Below, piece after piece: positions 11,001-19,447 of a stretch of DNA of 64,000 bases. This DNA is from Novosphingobium decolorationis (lineage in GTDB: Bacteria; Pseudomonadota; Alphaproteobacteria; Sphingomonadales; Sphingomonadaceae): positions 248,001 to 312,000 of the forward strand of contig NZ_CP054856.1 of assembly GCF_018417475.1 (NCBI RefSeq), given 5' to 3'. The notes under the pieces were generated by a model. The model made no database searches, was not told the origin of the DNA, and worked only from the letters and a program-made list of their open reading frames with translations. Numbering within the stretch: position 1 is the first letter of the stretch; each line of letters opens with the position of its first letter. Made by a program: the position numbers and the translations under genes.

Positions 11001-12308
11001 CCCCTGAGCGGTGGCATCCGTTACAACGGGCCTGCAGCGACGCTGTTTTCCTTTGCGGGCCAGCCAGGCCAGTCGCTGACGGGCTCGGTTGGTTTGGCTG
11101 CGGACTTCTCCTGCAAGCTCATGGACCCATGCCTGAAGGGCGTGGTGAAGGGCCGGGGGCTCACCTATGAGAACCAGGCTTACGGGACCCGCCTTTCGGA
11201 GATGGATCTGGAAGGCGCCTTTACCGGGGACCGCTTTGCCTTGCGCTCGCTGAATGGCAAGGCTGGCGATGGTACGATCAAGGCCAACGGCTTTGTCAGC
11301 CTGTCGGCAGCCGGCGGCTATCCGATGGATATCAAGGTCGAACTCGACGATGCACGCCTCGCCAAGAGCAGTTCGCTGTCGGCAAGTGCCAGCGGTTCGC
11401 TGCGTTTCCAGAAGAAGCCGAGCGAAACGCCGCTCCTCTCGGGTGAAATACGCCTTCCCGAGACCCGCTACCAGATCGTGATGGACAGCGTCTCCGAAGT
11501 GCCCAAGCTGACCGGCGTGCGTTTCAAGCCGCGTCGCGGTCCGGTGCGCGTGTCTGGCGACGAGGAAGCGGAAAGCATGGCGGGTGCCTTCGGCAACATC
11601 CGTCTCGATCTCCATCTTCTCGCACCTGAGAAGCTCTACGTGTCCGGCATGGGCCTGGAGTCGGAATGGTCGGCCGACTTCACCATCAATGGCACGAGCA
11701 GCGAGCCGACCATGGCCGGCAAGGTGGAGCTTGTTCGCGGCACCCTGGGCTTCGCGGGTCGCTCCTTCGATCTCAGCGAGGGTCTCATCACCTTCAATGG
11801 AGGCCGCACGATCGATCCCACGGTGGCCATCACCGCGACCGAATCGATCGAGGACGTCCAGGTGAGCGTGATTGTCTCGGGCCAGGCCTACGATCCCCAG
11901 TTCGACTTCAATTCCTCGCCCAGCCTGCCCGACGACGAAATCGTCTCGCGCATCCTGTTCGGCAGCTCAGTGGCGAACCTCTCGGCCATCCAGGCCGTCC
12001 AGCTCGCCTCCTCGCTCAACTCGCTGCGGGCCTCGGGCGGCGGTCTGAACCCGCTCGGATCGTTGCGCTCGGCGACCGGTGTCGACCGGCTGCGTATCCT
12101 GGGCGCGGATGAGGACAGCGGGCGCGGAACGGCGCTTGCTGCAGGTCAGTACCTGACCGATGACATCTACGTCGAACTCATCACCGATGCCCGCGGGTTC
12201 ACCGCGACCCAGCTGGAGGTCAGCGTGACCAACTGGCTCTCGGTCCTGAGTCAGGCGGGTGGTTCGGGCGTCAACAGCGTCAACGTGCGCATCCGGAAGG
12301 ATTATTGA
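8058..12308 (+). CDS. tamB: TamB-like translocation and assembly module protein (DUF490)
   Basis: TamB spans the periplasm from the inner membrane, working with TamA and more generally as an AsmA-like bridge thought to carry phospholipid. The 1416-residue protein has a short cytoplasmic N-terminus, one transmembrane anchor at about residues 33-56 (VVAAVLGIVVLVAAVIFGI), a very long beta-rich repetitive region, and a C-terminal DUF490 domain (about 1050-1416) with GTLGFAGRSFDLSEGLITF and LPDDEIVSRILFG. The start overlaps the tamA stop by one base (TGATG), implying translational coupling. The stop in turn overlaps the next start by one base. Confidence 0.95.
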   Translation: MAQDELPDTGETDTVEAAPTKPSLWHRARIRLVKTVVAAVLGIVVLVAAVIFGIDTGPGHRFVAEQIAGLTFENGMRLRVGRIEGSLYGEMTLHDLSVRDTKGEFLFSPEIHVDWRPFAYLQNHVDVRSATAGQMVLRRVPVFKETPPSEGPLLPDLDIDIGELRVDRFIAEAPVSGERRIMSLSGETHISDGRAIVDAKGATIPIEGKEGGDSFLVKLDAQPAKNRLGIDLDLKAPTEGVIAALAGFTQPMDLALTGKGDWASWDGTLKGSYGGAPLADLALRARDGTFQVRGDTQVARLFEGPTAALLGPITRLDVTAALAERSMAVKGEVSSDAFRLVPAGRIDLSDNTFEDFTLDFTLLSPSVLTENLHGSGVDAHLALDGAFATPSVDYEITAARLVMNDMGLQGFTARGAATVDAERILIPVSARVARITGLDAVAGGTLEQVRLDGDVAVKGTRILSDNMRLRSDRIDAGLLLVADMSEGFYTGALDGRIDNYELSSVGILTINADMELKGEGANYGLDGTVKARSTKLLNENVATYLGGDFAVSSRVRYGADGVARFSNVNLTAPYLNVRGGSGLWSPDGRIAFNADGTSEQYGAIAVRVKGTMTDPDAHLTAERPGLGIGLANVDARVTGAKGGYRLDMTSDTDYGPLKADVTLEMAKAMAVQINSATLSGIDFAGRLVQTASGPFAGQLSASGNGVGGKVDLSADGEYQAAKFNLRAKDTVFQGPANLAIGSAIVDGRAVLYDQPLLVADAQVSGVSMGEYNLAAGRVLIDYRDGAGRAKGLVEGVSGIPFRLGFNAEMQPELWRVALRGRMRGQTVKTINPARIAIKEDGYELLPSAVSIGGGTLRLSGDYGAGMSLKARLEGLDVAMANAFMPGLGLGGTVNGSVDFAQENAASFPQADARLTLANFTRTSSSTVSEPVNMNLVGKLLADGAEVRSVVRRRGSVIGRMAANLRPLPASEGPWMARLLEAPLSGGIRYNGPAATLFSFAGQPGQSLTGSVGLAADFSCKLMDPCLKGVVKGRGLTYENQAYGTRLSEMDLEGAFTGDRFALRSLNGKAGDGTIKANGFVSLSAAGGYPMDIKVELDDARLAKSSSLSASASGSLRFQKKPSETPLLSGEIRLPETRYQIVMDSVSEVPKLTGVRFKPRRGPVRVSGDEEAESMAGAFGNIRLDLHLLAPEKLYVSGMGLESEWSADFTINGTSSEPTMAGKVELVRGTLGFAGRSFDLSEGLITFNGGRTIDPTVAITATESIEDVQVSVIVSGQAYDPQFDFNSSPSLPDDEIVSRILFGSSVANLSAIQAVQLASSLNSLRASGGGLNPLGSLRSATGVDRLRILGADEDSGRGTALAAGQYLTDDIYVELITDARGFTATQLEVSVTNWLSVLSQAGGSGVNSVNVRIRKDY

Positions 12309-12514
12309 TGCCGCGGAGTGCTCTTTTCTTGCGAACTCTGGCACTGGCAGGGGCAGGCTTGCTCGCCGCCTGCCAGCAGGAGCCCGGGTTCGATGAGCGC
12401 TACGAGGACGCCACGAAGCGCATCGAAGCGAGCAGCAAGGCCATCGATGCGCAGCTGGCCCCTACGGCCGCACCTACGCGCGGCGGTGGCGCTGCGGCGG
12501 CGCCTGTCAGGTAG
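12308..12514 (+). CDS. small lipoprotein
   Basis: This 68-residue protein opens with a type II signal sequence, LALAGAGLLAAC, with the lipobox cysteine near residue 22. The mature part is only about 46 residues: a short charged helix (RYEDATKRIEASSKAIDAQL) and an Ala/Gly/Pro-rich tail. Its ATG overlaps the tamB stop by one base, so it is translationally coupled to tamA-tamB and may belong to the same envelope machinery. No family is recognised. Similar tiny lipoproteins often act as envelope stress or assembly accessories, but nothing here proves that. Confidence 0.75.
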   Translation: MPRSALFLRTLALAGAGLLAACQQEPGFDERYEDATKRIEASSKAIDAQLAPTAAPTRGGGAAAAPVR

Positions 12515-12590
12515 GCTTGAGGCAACCTGGTGTTTACCTGCCTTTGCTATCGATTGCAGAAGAAGGTCGCGCATCACGAAAGGTTTAGGA

Positions 12591-12923
12591 ATGTACGCCG
12601 GAAATCCCGGTGATCGGCTGTCCGGTCGCCATGAGGTGCTGCTGAGCGCGCGCTGCCGCAAGTCCCCCTGGAAGGTCTTTGATGTCGAGATCGGCAATCT
12701 GGGAACTGGCGGCTGCTCGATCCTGCGGAGCCGGGAGAGCTTTGCGCAAGGCGAGGAAGTCACGTTGCGATTCGCCCATCTCAAGCCGCGCAAGGCGCGC
12801 GTACGCTGGGTGCGCGAAGGGGCCGTCGGCATCGAATTCGTGCACGCACTTGCGCCGGCAACGATAACCGATCTCAATGCCCGCTACGGACTGTCCATGG
12901 CTGTGCCACAGGATCCGGCGTGA
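12591..12923 (+). CDS. PilZ domain protein (putative cyclic-di-GMP effector)
   Basis: This 110-residue single-domain protein has the PilZ layout: an arginine-containing start (RLSGRHEVLLSARCR), a beta segment DVEIGNLGTGGCSI where the usual D/NxSxxG motif reads NLGTGG, then LRFAHLKPRKARVRWVREGAVGIEF. PilZ domains bind cyclic-di-GMP and control motility, polysaccharide or surface traits. The imperfect signature leaves open whether this copy still binds the nucleotide. It starts at ATG 12591, 76 bases after the small lipoprotein gene. A second, more canonical PilZ protein is at 43936-44274. Confidence 0.8.
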   Translation: MYAGNPGDRLSGRHEVLLSARCRKSPWKVFDVEIGNLGTGGCSILRSRESFAQGEEVTLRFAHLKPRKARVRWVREGAVGIEFVHALAPATITDLNARYGLSMAVPQDPA

Positions 12924-12946
12924 TTGTCGATGTCAGGAGAGGGGGG

Positions 12947-13022
<76 letters not shown>

Positions 13023-13033
13023 CCACGAGAGGG

Positions 13034-13051
13034 CCATCCCTGTAAGGATGG
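13034..13051 (-). other. hairpin in the spacer between tRNA-Lys copies
   Basis: CCATCC (13034-13039) pairs with GGATGG (13046-13051) in the 41-base spacer between two tRNA copies. The other spacer has a shorter counterpart, CCAC 13151-13154 with GTGG 13163-13166. These are likely structural or processing elements of a tricistronic tRNA transcript. Confidence 0.5.
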
Positions 13052-13063
13052 TTGGTAAGGTGG

Positions 13064-13139
<76 letters not shown>

Positions 13140-13178
13140 CCACGAAAGGGCCACCCCGAAGAGTGGTTGATGAAGGCT

Positions 13179-13254
<76 letters not shown>

Positions 13255-13369
13255 ACTTTTAGCCTTCTGCCGTGAGCCGGTGTGAAGCCGTTTGGCTTCG
13301 CCGATTCGGCGGCGGAGTGGCTCCTATACAGGCTCATTCGAGGAAGGGAAGAGAAAACTTGAAATTTTT

Positions 13370-14494
13370 TCAGGTGAATGACGAAGGTCCACGGTTCCAG
13401 CGGTTTACGGCGAGCAGAACGCCCAGGCAGATCATGTTGGTGAGCATCGAGGTTCCGCCATGGCTCATCCACGGAAGCGGGATGCCAACGACTGGCGCCA
13501 TGCCCATCACCATCATCAGATTGATGGCGACGTAGAAGAAGATCGTCGTGCTCATTCCGGCGGCCAGCAGGCTCGAGAAGCGGTCCGGAGCCTTGGCCGC
13601 CACGCGCAGCCCCCAGCCCAGGATGATCGCGAAGACCGCGATCACGAAGAGGCCGCCCACCATGCCCCATTCCTCGGCCATGGTGGCGAAGACGAAGTCG
13701 GTATGGGCCTCGGGAAGATATTGCAGGTGGCTCTGCGAACCGTTGCCAAAGCCCTTGCCGAACACGCCGCCCGATCCGATCGCAATCTTGGACTGGATGA
13801 TGTGGTAGCCATCGCCTTGCGGATCAGCCTCGGGGTCGAACAGCGTCAGGACGCGCTTCCTCTGGTAGTCGTGGAGCACGAAGAAGAAGGCCGCGGGGAC
13901 GATGGCGATCAGCGGAACCGTCGCGCCGAAGAACCAGCTGATCGGGAGCCCTGCGAGAAACATGATGACGACGCCGCCAAAGCAGATGGCGAGCGCTGTT
14001 CCCAGATCAGGCTGGATCAGCACGAAAACGGCGGGAATGCCAATCAGGATGCAGGCAGGCACGAGGCCGCGCCAGCTGCGGGTAAGCGGCGCGGGAAGGG
14101 TCTCGTAGAACTTGGCCAGGACGAGGACGATACCCGGCTTCATCAGCTCGGAGGGCTGGAGCGTCATGAAGCCGAGGTCCAGCCAGCGCTGGCTGCCGCT
14201 GCCGACACCGATGCCGACCGCGCCGACCAGTTCGACCAGCACGAGCAGCATCAGGATCAGGGCGTAGGTCGGATAGGCCATGATCCGGAAGAAATTGCGG
14301 CTGAACATCGAGATGACGAAGGCCATCACCAGGAACAGGCCAAAACGCAGGACATGGCTCTGTGCATAGGGGTGCAGACTGCCCCCGGCCGCCGAATAGA
14401 GCACGGCGCCGCCCAGGCCCACGAGCGCGAAGAGCGGTATGAGCACGATCCAGGGCTGGCGTGCAAAGACCGCGGGCAGGTTCATGAGGCTCAT
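13370..14494 (-). CDS. rodA: rod-shape peptidoglycan glycosyltransferase RodA (SEDS family)
   Basis: RodA polymerises glycan strands from lipid II during cell elongation, paired with the transpeptidase PBP2. The 374-residue protein has about ten membrane segments. SEDS hallmarks are visible: GVGSGSQRWLDLGFMTLQPS near residue 115 with the conserved substrate-site arginine/tryptophan region, QPDLGTA near 170, and the long loop ending in EAHTDFVFATMAEEWG near 265. The start overlaps the mrdA stop by 4 bases, the usual coupling of the pair. It is the last gene of the mreBCD-mrdA-rodA operon. Confidence 0.96.
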   Translation of the reverse strand: MSLMNLPAVFARQPWIVLIPLFALVGLGGAVLYSAAGGSLHPYAQSHVLRFGLFLVMAFVISMFSRNFFRIMAYPTYALILMLLVLVELVGAVGIGVGSGSQRWLDLGFMTLQPSELMKPGIVLVLAKFYETLPAPLTRSWRGLVPACILIGIPAVFVLIQPDLGTALAICFGGVVIMFLAGLPISWFFGATVPLIAIVPAAFFFVLHDYQRKRVLTLFDPEADPQGDGYHIIQSKIAIGSGGVFGKGFGNGSQSHLQYLPEAHTDFVFATMAEEWGMVGGLFVIAVFAIILGWGLRVAAKAPDRFSSLLAAGMSTTIFFYVAINLMMVMGMAPVVGIPLPWMSHGGTSMLTNMICLGVLLAVNRWNRGPSSFT

Positions 14495-16596
14495 TGCGTG
14501 GACTGCCCGGCACTGGTGGTGGCGGAGGGCGCTGCGTCCGACGTATCCGGCGATGCGTTCGCGCTTGGCGATGCAACCGGCTCGGGGCGGGGGCTCTGGG
14601 CTTCGCTCATGATGGGTTGGGGCTGGCTCTGCGTGTTTTCAGCGTCGCGCACGGCTTCGGCTTCCTGTTCGGTCGAGACCTTGGGAGCCGAGACGCCGTA
14701 CTGCCGAACATAGGAGCCGTAGCGCGAATCGGCGCGTTCCTGCGCGGTGCCGCCCCACTGGCTCTCATATTCGGTGAGACGCTCCATCGCGGCCTCCTTG
14801 TCCCACAGGTAGGTCATCACGTCGCGCGCGATGGGGTAGGCCGCGCCCGAGCCGCCGCCGTGCTCGATGGCAACGGCGCAGGCGTAGCGGGGCTTGTCCC
14901 AGGGCGCGAAGCAGATGAAGTGGCCGTGGTCGCGGTACTTGAAGGGGCCGGTCTTGCCGTTCGAGATGCTGAGGCTAACGACCTGGGCCGTACCCGTCTT
15001 GCCCGCGAGCAGCACGTCCTTCATGGGCAGCGCGGCGCGGTGTGCCGTGCCGGGGCCGTTGACCACGTCCGACATCGCCTTGTGGACGTAGTCGAGGTGG
15101 TCCTGCGGGATACCCAGCGATTCGGCGTGCTGCGGCTTACCGGTGTGGATCAGGCGCGGCTGCAGGTTAAGGCCGCTTGCGATGCGCGAGGCCATGACCG
15201 CCTGCTGCAGCGGGTTCACGAGGAAGTAGCCCTGGCCGATGGTGGCGTTCACCGAATCGAAGGTCTGCCACTCGCGCTCGTACTTGCGCAGCTTCCAGGC
15301 CGGGTCAGGCACCGTGCCGTAGGACTGGCCGACGACGGGCAGGTCGAACTCCTGCCCGAGGCCCAGCTTGCGCGCCATCGCGGCAATGACGTCCATGCCC
15401 ATGCGCTGGACCATCGCGTAGAAATAGACGTCGCAGCTCTGGTAGATGCCCTTGGCCATGTCGACCTGGCCGTGGCCACGCCGGTTCCAGCAGTGGAACA
15501 CGCGGTTGCCCACGCGCAGGCCGCCGCCGCAATAGACGGTCTCGTTCGGGTCAAGGCCGGCTTCGCGGAAGGCGAGGCTGACCATTGGCTTGACGGTGGA
15601 GCCGGGCGGGTAGAGCCCGCGCAGGACCTTGTTGCGCAAAGGCACGTGGTCGTCATCCGACAGCATCTTCCATTCCAGGCGGCCGATGCCGTCGGAGAAG
15701 CTGTTGGGATCGAAGCTGGGCATCGAAGCCATCGCGAGGATGTCGCCGTTGTGGCAGTCCATCACGACAACCGAGCCGGACTCGGTGCCGATGCGCCGTG
15801 CGGCATAGGACTGCAGGCCCGCATCGATGGTGAGCTTGACGGTGTCGCCGGGAATGTCGTCGCGTGTCTCGAGGTCGCGGATGATGCGTCCGCGCGCGGT
15901 GACTTCGGTGCGCCGGGCGCCCGGCTTGCCGCGCAGTTCCTTCTCGAACACCTTTTCCAGGCCGTCCTTGCCGACCTTGTAGCCCGGCGTCAGGAGCAGC
16001 GGATCACGGTCCTTCTCGTACTCCTCGGCAGAGGCAGCACCGACATAACCGATAAGGTGGCCTACGTTCACGCCGTCGGGGTAATAGCGCGAGTAACCAC
16101 GCTGGGTAACGACGCCGGGCAGTTCGGGCAGGCGCACGCTGACGGCCGAGAAACGGTCGAGATCGAGTCCGCTTGCAACCTGTACCGGGGCAAAGCCGCG
16201 GGCGTCCTCAAGCTTGTCCTGCAGGTCCTGCCGCGCGACCGGGGTGAGGTCGAGAAGATCGCCGAGCATCGCGACGGTCTCGGCCTTGTCGTGCATGCGC
16301 TCGGGGATCACGTCGACGCGAAAGTCGGCGCGGTTGGAAGCAAGTGGGGTGCCATGCCGGTCGAGGATCCAGCCCCGGCGCGGCGCGATCAGCGAGAGGT
16401 TGACGCGGTTGCTCTCGGCCTCGAGCTGGTACTTCTCGTTCTCGAACACGGCGAGGTAGCCGAGGCGCGCGGCGAGAAGGCAAGCGACCCCGCCCTGGAC
16501 CGAGCCGAGCACGACGGTGCGCCGGTCGAAGCTGTTGCGCAGGATGCCGTTGGAAATGTGGGGCTTGGGCTTGGCGCGGCGAAAGCGGAATTTCAT
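14491..16596 (-). CDS. mrdA: penicillin-binding protein 2 (elongation transpeptidase)
   Basis: PBP2 cross-links peptidoglycan in the lateral wall. The 701-residue protein has a short cytoplasmic tail, a membrane anchor near residues 30-50, a PBP dimerisation domain, and a transpeptidase domain whose catalytic triad is visible: STVK near residue 333, the SCD motif in QSCDVYFYAM near 390, and KTGTAQ near 532. The C-terminal about 90 residues are a low-complexity Glu/Ser/Pro/Ala tail (PQPIMSEAQSPRPEP onward) not needed by the fold and absent from E. coli PBP2. It overlaps rodA by 4 bases and mreD by 4 bases. Confidence 0.97.
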   Translation of the reverse strand: MKFRFRRAKPKPHISNGILRNSFDRRTVVLGSVQGGVACLLAARLGYLAVFENEKYQLEAESNRVNLSLIAPRRGWILDRHGTPLASNRADFRVDVIPERMHDKAETVAMLGDLLDLTPVARQDLQDKLEDARGFAPVQVASGLDLDRFSAVSVRLPELPGVVTQRGYSRYYPDGVNVGHLIGYVGAASAEEYEKDRDPLLLTPGYKVGKDGLEKVFEKELRGKPGARRTEVTARGRIIRDLETRDDIPGDTVKLTIDAGLQSYAARRIGTESGSVVVMDCHNGDILAMASMPSFDPNSFSDGIGRLEWKMLSDDDHVPLRNKVLRGLYPPGSTVKPMVSLAFREAGLDPNETVYCGGGLRVGNRVFHCWNRRGHGQVDMAKGIYQSCDVYFYAMVQRMGMDVIAAMARKLGLGQEFDLPVVGQSYGTVPDPAWKLRKYEREWQTFDSVNATIGQGYFLVNPLQQAVMASRIASGLNLQPRLIHTGKPQHAESLGIPQDHLDYVHKAMSDVVNGPGTAHRAALPMKDVLLAGKTGTAQVVSLSISNGKTGPFKYRDHGHFICFAPWDKPRYACAVAIEHGGGSGAAYPIARDVMTYLWDKEAAMERLTEYESQWGGTAQERADSRYGSYVRQYGVSAPKVSTEQEAEAVRDAENTQSQPQPIMSEAQSPRPEPVASPSANASPDTSDAAPSATTSAGQSTQ

Positions 16597-17147
16597 CGGG
16601 TGATCCGCACCGCGGTCAGGCGCAGGCGGTCAAGAACGGCAACCAGGCGTCCGATGAGGGGGTAGGCGAAAATCGAGATCACGAGTTGAGGCACCACGAC
16701 ATGAATGGGGGCATTGGCGGCAACCAGGTTGGACAGGAGATAGCTGCCCAGAATGTAGAGGATGATGAGACTGGTGGCTACCAGCCATTCGGTGGCGAAA
16801 TTGCGCCAGGGGAAGCGCTCTTCCAGGTTGTCGATGGCGATGGCCGCGAGCGACCATAGCAGCACCGCGGAACCGAAGGGTTGACCCGAAAACAGATCGT
16901 CAACGAGGCCGAGCGGCAGGCCCGCCCACAGCGGCAAGAGCCCCGGGCGCAACTGGCGCCAGGCAAGGAAGGTCAGGAACCCGAACGGGGGGAACATCGG
17001 GGCCGAGGCGATCACGAACCAGGTCGGAACGATCGTGGCCAGCACCACCGACAGCCAGGGCACGACCTGGGCCAGGATCGGGGAGGGGGCCCGGTTGATC
17101 CGCGGACGCGGCCCATCGTCGCGGCGCGTCGTGGGGCCTTCGAGCAC
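16593..17147 (-). CDS. mreD: rod-shape-determining protein MreD
   Basis: MreD is a small inner-membrane component of the elongasome that helps couple MreC to RodA-PBP2. The 184-residue product has five or six hydrophobic segments and the family feature PLGLVDDLFSGQPFGSA near residue 80. A longer than usual hydrophilic N-terminus (about 25 residues, rich in Arg/Asp) precedes the first membrane helix. It overlaps mreC by one base and mrdA by 4. Confidence 0.92.
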   Translation of the reverse strand: MLEGPTTRRDDGPRPRINRAPSPILAQVVPWLSVVLATIVPTWFVIASAPMFPPFGFLTFLAWRQLRPGLLPLWAGLPLGLVDDLFSGQPFGSAVLLWSLAAIAIDNLEERFPWRNFATEWLVATSLIILYILGSYLLSNLVAANAPIHVVVPQLVISIFAYPLIGRLVAVLDRLRLTAVRITR

Positions 17148-18025
17148 TAGGGCTTCTCCGCAGGGGCTTCGACCGGCGGTGCCTCCGGGGCCCAGGCCCT
17201 TTCGACGAGCACGTAGTCGGCATCGGTCGGGTTGCTGATCACGCGGGCAATGGCGCCGTCGCGCAGGATTTCGGTGAGGACCGCCATCGGCGTGCCGGGG
17301 CGGTAAAGGCCGCCAGCGCCCGAGGAGACGATGACATCGCCCTTCTTGAGCGGATTGATGCCCAGGTTCACGAGGCGAACCCGCAAGGTGCCATCACCCT
17401 GGCCCTGTGCGAAGCCGGCGACGCCGTCCTTGGTGCGGCGGATCGGAACCAGGCTCTCGGTGTCGGTAATGAGGAGGACCCGCGCGCTGGTCTGGCCCAC
17501 TTCGAGGACGCGGCCGATGAGCCCGCGCGCAGAGCGAACCGGCATGCCCTTTTCCAGGCCCTTGTTGCGTCCCACGCCCAGCGTTGCAAAGCGGCGCGTG
17601 CTCGACGGCGTCGACGCGGTCAGGGTGGCGACCGCAACCACGTCCTTGCGCGTGCGGGTGAGCTTGAGCATGTCCTTGAGGCGCGCGTTCTCGGCCTCGA
17701 TGGCTTCAGCCTCGACCAGGCGCGACTTCGCGATCGCGAGCTCCTTTTCGAGCTTCGCGTGGCGGCTTCCCATCTTGAAGAAGCCGGTAACGCTGTTCAG
17801 CACGTTGTCGCCGAAGCTGCGCCCCTTTGCGGTCGCTTCGGCGGCCGGGTCGGTCGCGTCGGCGGCAATCGCGCGCAAGCTCTGGAAACTGCTGGGATTG
17901 ACGGCCGAGATCACGATCAGGACAAGCCCGATGACCACGCCCACCACGCCCGCAGTATGGCTGATAAACGAAGAAAATTGCGCTCTGCGGGAATATCCGG
18001 AGCGCTTGCTTGCCGGCGGCGCCAT
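17147..18025 (-). CDS. mreC: rod-shape-determining protein MreC
   Basis: MreC is a bitopic periplasmic protein that activates PBP2. The chosen start gives 292 residues: a basic N-terminus, one membrane helix at about 20-42 (TAGVVGVVIGLVLIVISAV), a coiled coil at about 88-125 (AKLEKELAIAKSRLVEAEA), then the double beta-barrel domain (GRVLEVGQTSARVLLITD, VSSGAGGLYRPGTPMAVL). An in-frame ATG at 18088 would add 21 residues, but that stretch contains a strong hairpin (18048-18079), so the start at 18025 is preferred. The C-terminus is a Pro/Glu/Ala tail. The stop overlaps the mreD start by one base. Confidence 0.9.
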   Translation of the reverse strand: MAPPASKRSGYSRRAQFSSFISHTAGVVGVVIGLVLIVISAVNPSSFQSLRAIAADATDPAAEATAKGRSFGDNVLNSVTGFFKMGSRHAKLEKELAIAKSRLVEAEAIEAENARLKDMLKLTRTRKDVVAVATLTASTPSSTRRFATLGVGRNKGLEKGMPVRSARGLIGRVLEVGQTSARVLLITDTESLVPIRRTKDGVAGFAQGQGDGTLRVRLVNLGINPLKKGDVIVSSGAGGLYRPGTPMAVLTEILRDGAIARVISNPTDADYVLVERAWAPEAPPVEAPAEKP

Positions 18026-18047
18026 GCGCCCTGCACTCCAAGTCGAG

Positions 18048-18079
18048 CCGGACCTCTCCCCCGAGGGGAGGGGCTCCGG
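18048..18079 (-). other. strong hairpin between mreB and mreC
   Basis: CCGGACCTCTCCCC (18048-18061) pairs with GGGGAGGGG (18065-18073) and TCCGG (18075-18079), giving about 14 base pairs with one bulge and no T-run. It may stabilise or process the mreB end of the transcript and lower expression of the downstream genes. It could also be a dispersed repeat of the genome. Confidence 0.55.
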
Positions 18080-18137
18080 GTATTGCATCAATCAACGGGC
18101 GAGGAGCGCGCGGTGCGCTCTTCGCCTCGGCGGTGGA

Positions 18138-19184
<1,047 letters not shown>

Positions 19185-19447
19185 CTATTATCCGTATGAT
19201 TTCCAGTCGCGAGGCGTTGCGCGAAGCGTGCCTGCGAAAGTCTGTTTTGCAAGAGAGAGGCTCCCTTAAACCATCGATTCGCGAAAGGCCAAAAATTTGT
19301 GTCGATTTCCGGTGGGTTTCCTCCGGTATCCGTCTCGAAATCGCGGCGCTTCGTCGTTAGTTTCAAGGGCTAGGGGTGTGCTTGCCGGCACATGCTCTGA
19401 TTATGCGCCTGCAGGTGCCGTAAATTCTCCGCAAATTCAGGAATTCC

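Noticed and set aside
9714..11615. A 633-residue minus-strand open frame
   Set aside because: It is antisense to tamB, a continuous 1416-residue gene with a clear family match.
14494..16665. A 723-residue plus-strand open frame
   Set aside because: It is antisense to mrdA, which has all PBP2 motifs. The frame is a high-GC artefact.
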